Shown: in pieces, positions 43,308 to 55,400 of the stretch | Layout: the number at the start of each line of letters is the position of its first letter | Position numbering within the stretch: the first letter of the stretch is position 1 | Assembly (NCBI GenBank): GCA_038496445.1 | Contig: JALMLS010000228.1 | Location: 186,001 to 250,000 of the forward strand | Length of the DNA stretch: 64,000 nt | Direction of reading: 5' to 3' | From: Trichosphaerium sp. ATCC 40318 | Lineage: Eukaryota; Discosea; Flabellinia; Trichosidae | The notes under the pieces: generated by a model | What the model was told of the DNA's origin: nothing | The model's database searches: none | What the model saw: the letters and a program-made list of their open reading frames with translations, nothing else | Position numbers and translations under genes: made by a program

Positions 43308-46300
43308 TTATGAAGGTATTGAGTCTAACCGTGCAATGATTGTTTCAAAATTAGGTCGTTTTTCAGGATCAATAGTGGTACAATGCTTCATTAATTCTAT
43401 TACCTCGTGAATACCTTTATTCTAAAAGAAAAAAAACGTTAGCTAAAGAAGCTGACTTAGCTCTTTTGTTTACCAGAGGATAAAACTTAAGTATGTCCTT
43501 TGTTTTCGCTTCAAGGTCCCATATTTTAGGTAAAGCTTTTTGCTTCGTTAAGACTTCATAAATAACAAGCCCTTGAAATAATTAATTTAGCTTAAAACAA
43601 TATCAAGAAGATAGAAAAGTGAAGTCAATATTCTTATTGTTCGTACCATACATATACACATCTGACTTTTTAGTGAAATTGCTACGGTCTTCCTGTACCT
43701 CTGTGGGAGTTTGAGTGGATTTAATAATAAATATAAGTATGCCAATTACCTGGAGGCATTACACGCTGGTAAAGCTTTTTACTGTGACTTTGATAGCCTC
43801 CAACAATATCGCTTACACCAAAATCTAATAACAAAAATTATCAGTAACAATTGCGTTTGAGGGACAGCTGTACCTGCAACACAGCATTCTCCGGCTCCTT
43901 TTACTAGTATATTATTGGAATGAAGATCACGATGTAAAATTGGTGGTTTTCGTGAATGAAGCCATGCCTAAAAAACAAGAAGATTAAAATACAACTTTTA
44001 AAAAAAAAAACCTGATAACAACTTCTTTGCTGAACAAAAAATGACTTACCATGCCTCTGGCTGTTGTTTTCAGACATTTAATAAGTATATGATAAGCAAG
44101 TGGGCCATCGTTACTTCTACAGAATTTCCACAAGGACCCTACAATAACGGTTTAGGCCAAAGAGTTAAAGGGAAGTCTAACCTCCAGGCATAAACTCTGT
44201 TACTACAAGAAAAGATGGAGGTTTCGTTACAGCACCCAAGAATCGTAAGACATTAGGGTGACTAATATCACTGGTAAAATATGAGTTATATGAATCGATT
44301 CATACGTAAATAAAGACGAGCAGTACCTCATAACTCCAATTTCAAATCGGAGATTTTCAACAGCTCGGCTGGTTTGAAGAGGACTTGACTCAGCTGCAAG
44401 TTCAGCACCCATGTTCAACTCCTTTACAGCAACAGGTGTACAATGTAAACTACCCTATACGTTATGCATTAATAAAAGTGAACCAATTTAAGTAATAAAC
44501 GCACAAGGTAAACAATGCTGAAACTTCCTTTTCCTAATTTTTTATCTGGAAATAAAAGTTTAAGTAAGGCGGTTTCCATGTTGCTTGTATCTATTCTTAC
44601 CTCTATAGATATCGATATCCTGTTCATCTATTTCCCATTTCCAATATTTGGAACTTGGTGCAAAATCCTACAGGCAAAGTAAGAAGAAAATGGATTAAGT
44701 AAAAACATCGTTTTTAAAACAATGACAAACACAAGTGCACTCACCTCAAGTAGTTTCCTTATTCTTGGATTCTCACACATATCATGTGCTGTTTTACCAT
44801 TCATATTAGTTATCCTATTGCAGTGCATTAATAAAACAACAACACGTGCTTTTTTCAACACACCTGTGATCAATATTTGCTTTTGTTAGCAGAAACTCAA
44901 CAGCGGCCTCAGAGTTAGAGCGAACACTCTTGTGTAAATAAATTAGATGTGGAAGGATAAAGGATGTTGGGAAAGACTTGAGTAAATGTTTGTGCTTTGT
45001 ACCATATGAAGAGCAGTCTCTCCGCGGTTATCTCTCTTCCTGACATCAGCCATATGATCTATGAAAAGTTTCATCATCTTTAAGTTACCCTGAGAACACA
45101 CAAGCAAGAAAGGACTGATTCCTTCTATAGTTGATATATTTACATCAGCTCCACGTTGAAGAAGAGCTAGAATTCTCCTGGGACGAATATTGTGTTGATG
45201 AACAACAGCTACAAAAAAACCATCAGTATTCTACTAAAGAGAATATATTATTGGCATTCAAGCGCATACCAAGATACAACGCTGTAGCTCCTTGTCTGTC
45301 TCTAGCATTCACAGCAATATCTCGATGTTTGATAACTAAATCAAACAAATGACCAAAGATTTTTCTTCTAAACAAAGCATTTAGCTCAGTTAAAAAAGAA
45401 GCTTGTGCTTTCAAAAAAAATTTAGCGCAAACTTTGCTGTTGCTGGTACGTACTGTAAAATACAATAGTGTAAAATTGTTCGCTCATGAGAGTCTAATAA
45501 CGTAAGTATGTACATAACACATAATACTGACTGACCTTTTATATTTATGTCAGCTCCTGCACGTATCAGAATTTCAGCAATGCCCACTTTAGACTAAAGA
45601 AAAAATCATTAACTTCAACTTTGTATACAATTTTCCATACAGATTCCAAAGCAACAGCTAGAGGTTGTAGTCCACTTGATGATCTCAACTGTAATACTGC
45701 AGGTTCTTCTCTTATTTTACCAGCAACAACCTAATATTGTAAATATAAGTAACTTATCTTCGACTTACACATAATTTTCCTTCTTTAACATCATGATGAA
45801 TTGATCCTTCTTCGAAATCAGGACGCTTTTGCTCTCTTGTAACTAATGTTAGATCTTAATATACTATTGAATTAACCTACTCTGGTGTTGCTCTCTTAGA
45901 GCGTCTTCTAGGTGTACCAGAAGATGACCTAACAAGGCGATCCAAGTCCAAACCATAGGAATCCTTTTAAAAAGTCAGAAAAACGGTTAAGCTTGTGCTT
46001 TCTTACCTCTCTTGAGTCTTGATCAGATTGATTGAGTGTATGTGAGAATGGGAAACTATTACTACTATGAAATTCAGACGATCCTGATGTATTAATAGGT
46101 AGCTCAATGCTCTCTCTTGAATATTTCATATCATTTTTTTTTTTCTTTGTTCTTTCCTTCTGCAAGTGCTTTATTTTAGCTGCACTTTCTCTGTGTGATC
46201 CTGATTTCATTTGTCGTATATTATGCTTCAATTTCTTGATCTTTTGTTGATTTCGTCTATATACAGTAAGCATAAAACACAACTGTCTGATAAAATTATA

Positions 46301-47743
46301 ATTTTATATTAAACTCACTCAAGCTGTCTTTTCATCGATGATGTCCGCTTTACATCACATTCAAGCTCATCAGAAAGATCCTCACTATTATCACCATCTT
46401 CGTCTACAACAAAATTTATATAAGCATATTAAATATCTAAACAAAGCACGTGAAGCGAACAGTTACTGTACACATCGATCCAAAAAAAACCTCGGAAAAT
46501 ATTTTCGCATACCTGAGTGTACTTCATGTGCTCGAGCACTCCATACATCATTTACAGTCTTAGCAATAGCATCAGAACTCATTCCAAGCACTGACACCCA
46601 TTTTATATCCAAAACTTCAAAATCAGCAACGGTAAGTTCGTTTAATTGCCATTTATGGTATAACCTCCAAAACCCGCATAGAGTAGTAGATGCCATAATA
46701 CGTCCAGCGTCTTGTCTGTTACTCATTCTTTTTATATGTACATCAGTTGATACTAGTGCTTCAAGACCTTCTTTGAATGCAACATGATTTTTTTTAAACT
46801 CGCTAAACTTGACAATGTTGAAAAGAATGGCGAATGTTACTGTAGGTGATCTTGGCATTATATGATAAAATTCACTGTTGTGTATAGTGTTATATACTAG
46901 CTTAACAGCACAAGTTTGAATACGAAAAAGGTCATCAGCGTCAGTACTTTCACCAGCAATACCTTGACAAAAAGTCAAAAAAAGAAAAAAAAACAACTTC
47001 AACAAAATCATGTTTTTATCAGTTGACGCGATATCATCTGTTCCCAAGTTTCTTGAACAACGTACCTAGTATTGCAAGGGTTACAGGGATATCACTTTTC
47101 ACATCAGCAAGATGAAGAGCCTTGTAACAATGCTTTTCGCGGAGTTTCTTTGTATTTTGTCCACCATCAAAAACTTTGACTCTGTCAAACAAAATGTTGC
47201 ACTAAGAAATCGTTAATTTTTTCTGATTCTGTAATATTCAGATACTCTCATGTGGTTTTTCCAATTTATTTCTGAGAAGAAATGGCGGAAATTTCGTGAA
47301 AATTCGTTGTGAAACAAAAATCATTATTCCTATTTTAAACTTGTTTTTTGGGTATTCGACGCGTCGTTGTGTTTGTTGCGTTGTAATTGGAGTATTTTTA
47401 ATTTTGTTCAGAGGATAAAAGGTGTCAAATTACAGTACCTTCTCCATACCAAGTTTTGCAACGCTAGCAGCCCATTTTTGAGTATTTTCTGTTTTAGAAA
47501 GCACCTTGATGCCTTCTTTCCAAAGGGACAGTTCATCGCCGTCAACCGACGCTGAAACAACGTGTTGAGGCACAACAATATTACCAACATCTTTAGCAGG
47601 TCCCTGACAAACACCCAGGTAAATAACAAGCTCCGGCATCCAGTCCCTGTAGAGATTGAGACCTATTATTATTTAATCAAATGTAATTTCTGTCAATCGT
47701 ACTAGCAGCTGATCTGTTTACTTCGGCCACCAAAATTAGCCAT
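43308..47743 (-). CDS. Ankyrin-repeat protein kinase (TKL-like)
   Basis: Start at 47743 (MANFGGR, spliced to [17 protein letters not shown]). The N-terminal 300 residues form an unrecognised helical region (47600-46480: [28 protein letters not shown]). A Lys/Ser-rich linker follows (about 46360-45800), then ankyrin repeats ([62 protein letters not shown]; 45760-44760). The C-terminal kinase has CTPVAVKEL with the ATP lysine, [25 protein letters not shown] in place of APE, and [14 protein letters not shown]. All catalytic residues are present. The ankyrin-then-TKL-kinase order resembles plant and protist ankyrin kinases and ILK. Substrate unknown. Confidence 0.75.
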
Positions 47744-48055
47744 GACGTTCGTAGAGGTTTATTATAAAACGTTAAAACAGAACCGTCGGCAGTCTCCCAC
47801 GTTTTGCCTTTTTTAAACGCTACTAGCTCCCTCGCTAGCAACTAAATGATGTTACACAAAGCTAATCGCGTGATGAACAAATATTGAGCGTACAGCTCTG
47901 TAGTTATTATTTACGCCACTTCGCGTTATTATCATGCATAGGCGGGCATTTTGGGAAGGACTCTGCGCAAAATTAGTTTGGCAATCGAATTTTGCCTTTC
48001 TTTAGTACCTGGATATCATATTTAAGGCTCTTTACTTCACTCATCGAATTCCACC
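47744..48055. other. Divergent spacer
   Basis: Between the ankyrin-kinase start and a small plus-strand ORF. It contains an ATATTTAAGG TATA-like box near 48017-48026. No RNA or gene is identified. Confidence 0.45.
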
Positions 48056-48274
48056 ATGCTCTATGCACTCCACGTTCAGACAAAAAATATAACAAAATCA
48101 ACGCAATTCAAAAAAACAACATTTTCGGCCATTTTAGGCAATGTACAATACTCCCTTCCAAGTAACAACAACATATATCAATCACACCTTAGTTTTTTAA
48201 AATTTTTTGACACGAGAAGTTTACTACTCGCTGGTTTATTAGTACAATGGTATGCTTACTGGCGCAAGGGATAA
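48056..48274 (+). CDS. Possible small membrane protein, 72 aa
   Basis: The open frame begins MLYALHVQTKNITK and ends with a hydrophobic helix (RSLLLAGLLVQWYAYW) and a positive RKG tail, preceded by a TATA-like box about 40 bp upstream. It converges on SEC22. It could be a tail-anchored mini-protein or a chance ORF. Confidence 0.3.
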   Translation: MLYALHVQTKNITKSTQFKKTTFSAILGNVQYSLPSNNNIYQSHLSFLKFFDTRSLLLAGLLVQWYAYWRKG

Positions 48275-48324
48275 TCAAGAGAGGGTTTCTATATTTTTTT
48301 TCTTGTTTTTGATCATACGTCATC

Positions 48325-49216
48325 TCAGTAGAAGTAAAACTTTATGAATACTAGTAATAGTACGAAAAAACTACCACCAGCTATTGGTCCATACGTGCGC
48401 CACATGTAAAGCCAATTTAGATTTTTTGATTTTGTTGCGTATTCATTAGAGTAACCATAAAGCTCAGAAGCACGATTGTCGATGTCTTAAATAGAGAATA
48501 AGCGTTTGGCCGGATTTGGTCTACAAAAAAAATAGATGATTATCATTGACGAGTAAGGCGTTTAGCTGCTTTGTCCATCAGTTTTGATGGCGTTTGATTA
48601 ATCAGATTTTCTTTACGCGCACCTTCTAAAACTTCACCTCTTTCTAAAATGTCTCTGACGTTCTTTACCATGATACGATTAACGTTTCGTAGGTCGGATG
48701 ATATCTTGTTTAAGTTTCTCTGGGATTTTGTGTCTTGGTACAATGCTTTAGTGCTTTGTATGAACTTATCTATACATTATTGTTAATATTTGAGCGTTGA
48801 ATAGCGTATAGTCGCTTATAGAGATAGTTTTCAATAACTTTGACTGTATACACTAAATACTGCTTGTACGTACCAAATTTCTGGCAGGCATAAGGCCTAC
48901 GTGCTTGTTGTGCTTCTTGACCGTACTGAATGTCAAATTCTTTTTTTATTTCATCCGTAAAGTTGTAGCAGAACTTCTTTGGATAAGACTTCTCGCATAG
49001 AGTCAAATAGCATATACCGTTATCAATAATGTACAAGAAATAGTGGTCTCCACTCTGAATTATTGAGTCGGGCTCAGAATGCTCATTTATGCACTTGAGT
49101 ATGTCTTTCGCCTGTGTTTTATAAAAATCGTATAGCCTCTTGTCGTCTGTCGTGTCCATAGAGCCACATAGCGCCAAATGATCACGTACTCGCGTAATAA
49201 GAGTAAAAAGTGGCAT
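48325..49216 (-). CDS. SEC22: SEC22, ER-Golgi R-SNARE
   Basis: Vesicle SNARE of ER-Golgi transport. Exon 1 (49216-about 48880) is a longin domain: LFTLITRVRDHLALCGSM, FYKTQAKDILKCINEHSE, HYFLYIIDNGICYLTLCEKS, RRPYACQKF. Exon 2 is the SNARE motif: KFIQSTKALYQDTKSQRNL and NVNRIMVKNVRDILERGE, with the zero-layer Arg in LERGE. The last exon adds NLNWLYMWRTYGPIAGG and a C-terminal hydrophobic anchor (SFFVLLLVFIKFYFY). Order and length (about 220 aa) match the family throughout. Confidence 0.92.
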
Positions 49217-49567
49217 TTACAGGTTTTGTTGTTAGCAACGTAGTTGATAATTTCGGAATAAGTATGACGAGGTTAAGTGACCTTGTTCGTTTAAACAATA
49301 ACTCATGTGATTACTGGATGCTATCTGTGAAGGAATACAATTCATAGAAGCCAAAGAGTAGCTGTATCAGTCTTTCTAGCTCAAACGAAAATATGAGACG
49401 AGTCATTGATGACTGGTTGTAATCTCGTATCCAAAAACCCCTGAAGCACTCTATTGGTCTTTGGACAGATCACACTCTCTTGTCTCATTATTCTTGGACA
49501 GTGGATACCAAGATCTTCCTCAATGAGTTTTCAACAAAAAAACCGAAATGAACAGCACTAGAGTTGT
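49217..49567. other. Spacer, no gene seen
   Basis: Promoter side of SEC22 and 3' flank of the sulfatase. No feature recognised. Confidence 0.5.
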
Positions 49568-51822
49568 TTATTCGTCAGCAAGCCACGGCCCAGAGAATCC
49601 GGACCACTTACTGTGTATTACGTCACACGCTTCTTTTGCTGAAGTACCTAGAACTATTTAATGCAAGAGTATTATACAAAAGGGGTTACCTCTATTTGGG
49701 TTGTAGACTGTCTTAAAGATTTCATCTGCTCTTTGTTTTAACTCTTTCAGTATCTCAGGGTGTGAAGATGCTATATCGTGATGTTCAGTTGGATCATTGA
49801 TGATGTCATAAAGACAACCGGATGTGCAGTCATGAAGCATGTTATCACCTAAACAATCACGTGAACAAAAGTAAAAAAGGAGAACGTAAAAACAAAATTA
49901 ACTTACCAACCCAACTCTTATCTTTTACTGTTGTTGCGTTAGGATAACTCATACCAGTCCAACCAGATATCCATTGAATACCTTGCAACAGCTTATAGTT
50001 ACCTAAAAGACATAAGCTGAACCTCAAGGTGATAAACTCAAGCGGAGCAGATACACTTGTTTTTTTACTTTTTTGTTTTCTAAGCTCGTACCCTTAATGA
50101 GTTGAATTGATGAAGGTTGTTGATCTCTCTGAGGGAAACTTGCAAGAGGAATCTCTGTTCTTGGAGACGTTTTGTTCTCACCAACTACCAAAGACCATAC
50201 ATCCATGCTATCAACCCCAGGAAGACCAGGGACGTCGTCTTTAGCGTCTACGCCAGCAAGGTTACATAGAGTTGCATACCAATCGCAAACGTGTATGTAT
50301 CCATCCTTTAAAAAAAGGTTAAGACAGGCTCCTTTTACACAAAACAGGAAAATACACTTGCCACTTTTGTTCCAGATGCCTTTGAAGGTATGAACCCTCC
50401 AGAAACAAATGCAATACCTCTAACGCCTCCTTCCCAATCAGAGCGTTTACCGCCTCTTAGAGGGTAGTTATTCGCGGCACCACCTTTATATGTAGGCCCA
50501 CCATTACTATAAACGTTAATTAAATGGGAACACAGTCAGTTGTGGACAAAGAAATAATTAAGATTTTAAATTCGTGTTGCATACTCTGTTGAGAATATAA
50601 TGAGGGTGTTATTCCACATGTCATTCTGTTTGAGAGTATTCGTTATATTCTTAATTGCTTCATCAACGAAACTTGACATGCCCATGTATGTTTTTCTGTT
50701 TGCATTATCTGCATTATACATATTCTTATACTTCTCAGGTACTTCAAGAGGCTCTAAAAACATAAACAAATGAGATCCAAACGAATAAGCAAACAAGGAA
50801 AAGAATGAAAGAGCTCACCGTGACAATTTTGAAAAGCCATGTACATAAACATTGGTTTTGATTTATCATGAGATGATATCAACTCTATGGCCTAGTAGAT
50901 ACAATTAACAACCACTATAGAGACAATTACATTCTGACACCTTTTTATTGTACATGTATCCAGCGTAGCCAGTGTTGTTCAAACCAATAGCAGGTAGTTT
51001 ATTCTATACATTGTTAACTTAAGAATCATCTTGAGGGTAACGACTGTGTACCTTCCACAAATCAGGGTGGCGGCCACATGGACCTGATATCGTTTCGGTG
51101 TAGTGATCTTCGGCGCCTCCAAGATAACCAAGATGCTCATCAAATCTTACAGTTCATTAATTTAACATATATTCAAAAAATAAAGTTGCTTACCCTCTGC
51201 CTATTGGAAGTCTAGAAAATGACGATAATCCGACATGCCACTTTCCAAGAGCATAACTAGTATATCCGGCTTTCTTCAACTTTGCAGGAAGAGTTGTCAT
51301 TTGAGGTGGAATCCCAGCATTTGGAATAGTATCTCCTAGGTTCTTTGCTGCTATGAGACACTTCTAATAATGCTGGTACTCGTCTTATTCGTACCTGTTC
51401 ATTGACGTGGATAGGTAATCGACCTGATAACAGAGAACTTCGAGTTGGAGAGCAATACTTAAAGGGTACACAATTACACGAAGACGTACAAAAAAACAAA
51501 AAAAAAAGAAAGTTCTAGGGATTGTTCTCCTCTTTTTCGTGTAGTGTTCTTTTTCGTACCTTGTAAACATAGAACCTATCAAGTAGTATGCCTTCTGAAG
51601 CCAACTGAGCAATATGTGGCGTTTTCATCGCTGGATTGGTTATTTGAGTGTCGTAGTGACCCAAATCATCGACAAGAAAATAAACCACGTGCGGTTTAGG
51701 CGCTATTGAAACGAACCGTTAAAGAAAAACACGTGGGAACCCAAATGAACACAAATGAAAAATAACATACCTCCATGTACTGAACAGATAAATAGCACCA
51801 GTGCGGCTACAATTATGTTCAT
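49568..51822 (-). CDS. Secreted arylsulfatase, ARSB-like
   Basis: Formylglycine-dependent sulfatase. The start is ATG at 51822 (signal peptide MNIIVAALVLFICSVHGG; an ATG 12 bases upstream is also possible). Metal-binding KPHVVYFLVDDLG comes next, then FDRFYVYK-type and, across an intron, the active-site motif CSPTRSSLLSGR with the Cys converted to formylglycine. Later exons have WHVGLSSFSRLPIG-type, YFLGGAEDHYTETI-like and DMWNNTLIIFSTEY motifs and a C-terminal DCTSGCLYDIINDPTEHHD. Order and size (about 500 aa, about eight exons) fit the arylsulfatase B branch. Likely a lysosomal or extracellular desulfation enzyme for glycans. Confidence 0.85.
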
Positions 51823-52410
51823 CTTAATACACATAGCCAGAAAAATGGTTAAATGACGTCAAATGTGGTCAAACAAGTCGAATTTCTACAGAAACCGTTG
51901 GACATCTCGTGGTTTCACGTTTACAAAACAACGTACTAACCGCTATTACATAGCAATGGAACACTGGTACGTTTTACAACGCACTAAACCTTTCATTTAA
52001 ATGTCGGATCCAGCATCCTTTAGAGCACTTTTGCTCTTTCAGACTAACACTTGAATATTGTCCAAGATAACAGATGAAGGTGTCACCACTCTTAAAGGTG
52101 CCCGTAGAGTCAACCTTCGGATCATATATAAGGTGACACACAGTGGTGTCAAGGCATTGAGGAGTGCAGGTGCAACAGTAGATGTACGATAAATTTAAAA
52201 GCTAATCAATTTCAGTTTGTAAAGTCATGCCCTTGTTTGGACTCACAATAGCAATACGTGTTCATTGAAGTTTTAAATAGAGGAACTCTCAAAAGGTGGG
52301 TACCGTATAAACAGGATTAACAGTAAAGCTGTATGGTAATAATCAAAATAAAGGTTATAATTAAGTTAAAGTTTATAAAAATACAATTGTCAAGTTTTTT
52401 TTTTCCTGTA
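51823..52410. other. Spacer with an LRR fragment
   Basis: Promoter side of the sulfatase gene. Apart from the LRR fragment at 52060-52195, no feature is seen. Confidence 0.5.
52060..52195 (+). pseudogene. F-box/LRR family remnant, C-terminal end
   Basis: Reads ITDEGVTTLKGARRVNLRII, YKVTHSGVKALRSAGATVDV and a stop: the last two LRR units and end of a member of the F-box/LRR family. Nothing of the rest is visible upstream. Confidence 0.7.
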
Positions 52411-55400
52411 CTATTCTGTTTCTTCTCGATCTGATGATTTATCATTAACAGAAGGAATACCATCGCTAATATCCATAGGGTTCAAGATATTAGGAACAGA
52501 ATTGTGGCTTGTTATAGGTACATCTGATCCTTCTAAGCTGCTGGAAGAACGTTTTAATTCAAAAAAAATCCACAGAACTGTTTTCAAAGTGAAAGATTTT
52601 CAACATACGTTGTTTCTTGTGCATCACTTTTACCCTTTTCAATAGGAATGTGCTCATCCATTGACATATCTTTTATTGGCAAGTGTACCTAAATAATGTT
52701 ACAAAACCAATAATAAGAAAATTTTAAGAAACCAAGGAAAGAAAAAAAGACAAGTGTACATTTTGTTCAGTTGGAGAAATACCCAATTTAGGTTGTTCCT
52801 GTTTTTGTTTTTTTGAATCTTGTATTAATGTCAGCTCAACTTACGTAGGTTTCGAATTCAAAAATACAACGTACTTGGTGACTCCAAGGTATCTTGGCTC
52901 TTTCGCTTTCGAGACTCTGAAGAAGGACCTAAAGAAAAGTCAAAAAAAAAATAACAAGACATCAAGTTTTGATTTCATACTGCTTGGCTTGGTTGTTTCT
53001 AGTTCCATAGGCTCAATATCATGTTCCTTGTTCTCTTTAAAATCTGGAGTATCGCGTGATTCATATGAAGGACCACCAGGCTCACTAGCAGTCTTATTTC
53101 CCAATAGTGCGAAGTTAGAACCCAGAAGATTTTGCAATGCAAGAAGCGCCTCAGGAGCTGCTTTAATTACATCTTGCATAGCGCTATCTTGCTGATTCGT
53201 AACAACAGGCTCTGGCGAATCTTCTACAACAGGCTCTGGCGAAGCTTCTACTTCAGGCTTGTTTGCATCATCACGAGAAGGATCAGCGTTCAATATAGAA
53301 GGCGAAGAAGGTGGAGGCGTAGAAATAGCATAACCACCAGTTACCTCTCTTGGAGGCGAACTCAACACAGGTTGTACTTGAGTTGGCGAGTTTGGTGCTT
53401 CACTGCTAATCACGTTACTAGGAGGAGATTCCAGCTCCATATTTGAATCAACATGGTTGGTAGAATTCAATATTGTTTCGTTTTGTTCAACATCTTTTGG
53501 TGTTTCTGCCTTCTCTTCTTCAATATCTTTTGTAGTAAAAGTTTGTTCATTTGGAGTTTCAGCGCTTGGTTGTGGGTTCGCTTCTTTAACTTGATCGACT
53601 GTTTCAATCAATGCATGTTGTTCAGTACTTTCTACTTCACTGCGTCCATTGGTTACTTCTGTACTAACCTGTTCATCTGGCTGTTTTGTATCAACATGTG
53701 TTGACTCTTCAGGCTCCACTTTAGGCTCTGGTTCGGGTTCACTCAAGGCGTCATCCTTCATTGTAGGCATAGTAATTGTTTTAATCCCTAACCTGGGTTC
53801 TTGAATGCCTTCTGATTCATTCGCAGGTTGCACAGCATCAGGTTCCTTAGCGGTAACTGGCTGTTGATCAACCTCCATATCGTCAATTTTTTGTTCCTGA
53901 GGTGCAGTTGTTACATTGTTTCCATCCATTAACTTCGCATATTCCTCAAGTAGTGAATTACTTACTTCATCATCCGACGATGAACTATCGGATGATGAAG
54001 CATCATTGGCAATCCGTATACCCATCTCGTCTGAAATAGGCTCATTCAACTTCATTTGTTGGACATTAGGGTTACCAAACCCAGGGAACGCATTTCTAGA
54101 AGGAGTACTTTCGTATGTTGTTTTGGTAGTTTTCGTTTGTACTTCTCCTTCAATTGGCGGGTAAACCTCTGGTGTCATAACGACAGCACCAATACCTATG
54201 TTGTCAGCACCAATATCAGACATTTCAACATCAACTGGCGTTGCTGTAGTGACGCCAGAACTAACTTGTTCGTTTGTTTGATGTGTAATTTCACCCATAG
54301 CAACATCAGTAGTATTGAATACTTCTAACGAAGGAGGTTGGGTATGTTGCTCTTCTTTAGCATTGCCGATATCCATAGAATCAACTTGTCCAAAAGGTTT
54401 TGATGTTTTAATATTTTGCTCAGGCGCAACAATAGAGCTCTTCACCTATACCCATTGTCAGTTTACATGTGATTCTAGACAACTCATACATACCACAGGA
54501 GGTTGATTAGGATCCTTACTAAGAGGTATTTGAACTAGTTTTACCTACAGAAGAACAGTTAGGTTTTTCTTAAAAAAATCAAAATTACAAGAGACGCACT
54601 CTCGTAGGTGTCACTAGTTTAACCCCAGATGCTGTAGAAGTAGTTGTCATTGGAGACATTGGTATATCACCTTCAGAAGGTTCAACCATTGGTTTGGCGA
54701 TAGGTATGGATGCAACGTTTGCTTCAGAAGCATCAATACCAACTGCCTTTGACGACTAAAGAAAAAAAAAATATCAGATACATTCACGTGCATTCAAATA
54801 TACGTACGACAACGTCTTGGCCTGGTATTATATCATTTACATCATCTACAGAAGTAGAGCGTGCCCAAGATATATTATCATTGGAAGCCATCATCGCCTC
54901 TGTTTCTCTTGTTTAGAAAAGCATATCCAAAAAAAGCAATAAAAGTACACTTACCTTTCCATTTATTTTCCGAGGCTCGTGTTGAAACCCCTTTACTAAT
55001 ACTAGCCCTTCTTCCTTCTTTACGTATTTTTGGTGTTGTTGAAGAACGTCTTGATTTCGCCCAATTACCACGTGATCCTCGAGAAGCTAAACGAAAGATT
55101 AAAAAACCGATCAAACAGTTTACTACCTTGCTTCCAAGCATCAAGCTTTGCCTTGTATACTTTATAGTCAGGATGACCTATAAATGTCCTAGCAGGTTCT
55201 TCACTATGATGTTGAATATCCAAAAGATGCAGAAAGCTTGGTGGACTCAATAAAAGCATTGAAACGCTTTCACCGAACTGGTGAATGTACCAATCTTCTC
55301 CAGGAGTTACATCTGTCAAAAAAAAGTTAAGGTTTTTATAAACAGCAATATCCTAGTACGTACTTTTTGTATTCGTTATAAAAGCACAAATAGCACCAGT

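Noticed and set aside
44877-45470. Plus-strand ORF over the ankyrin region (45131-45352)
   Set aside because: Antisense to well-supported ankyrin repeats of the kinase gene.
53132-54506. Several plus-strand ORFs opposite the armadillo gene tail
   Set aside because: Low-complexity codon bias of the minus-strand tail keeps the antisense frames open; no motifs or splice structure.
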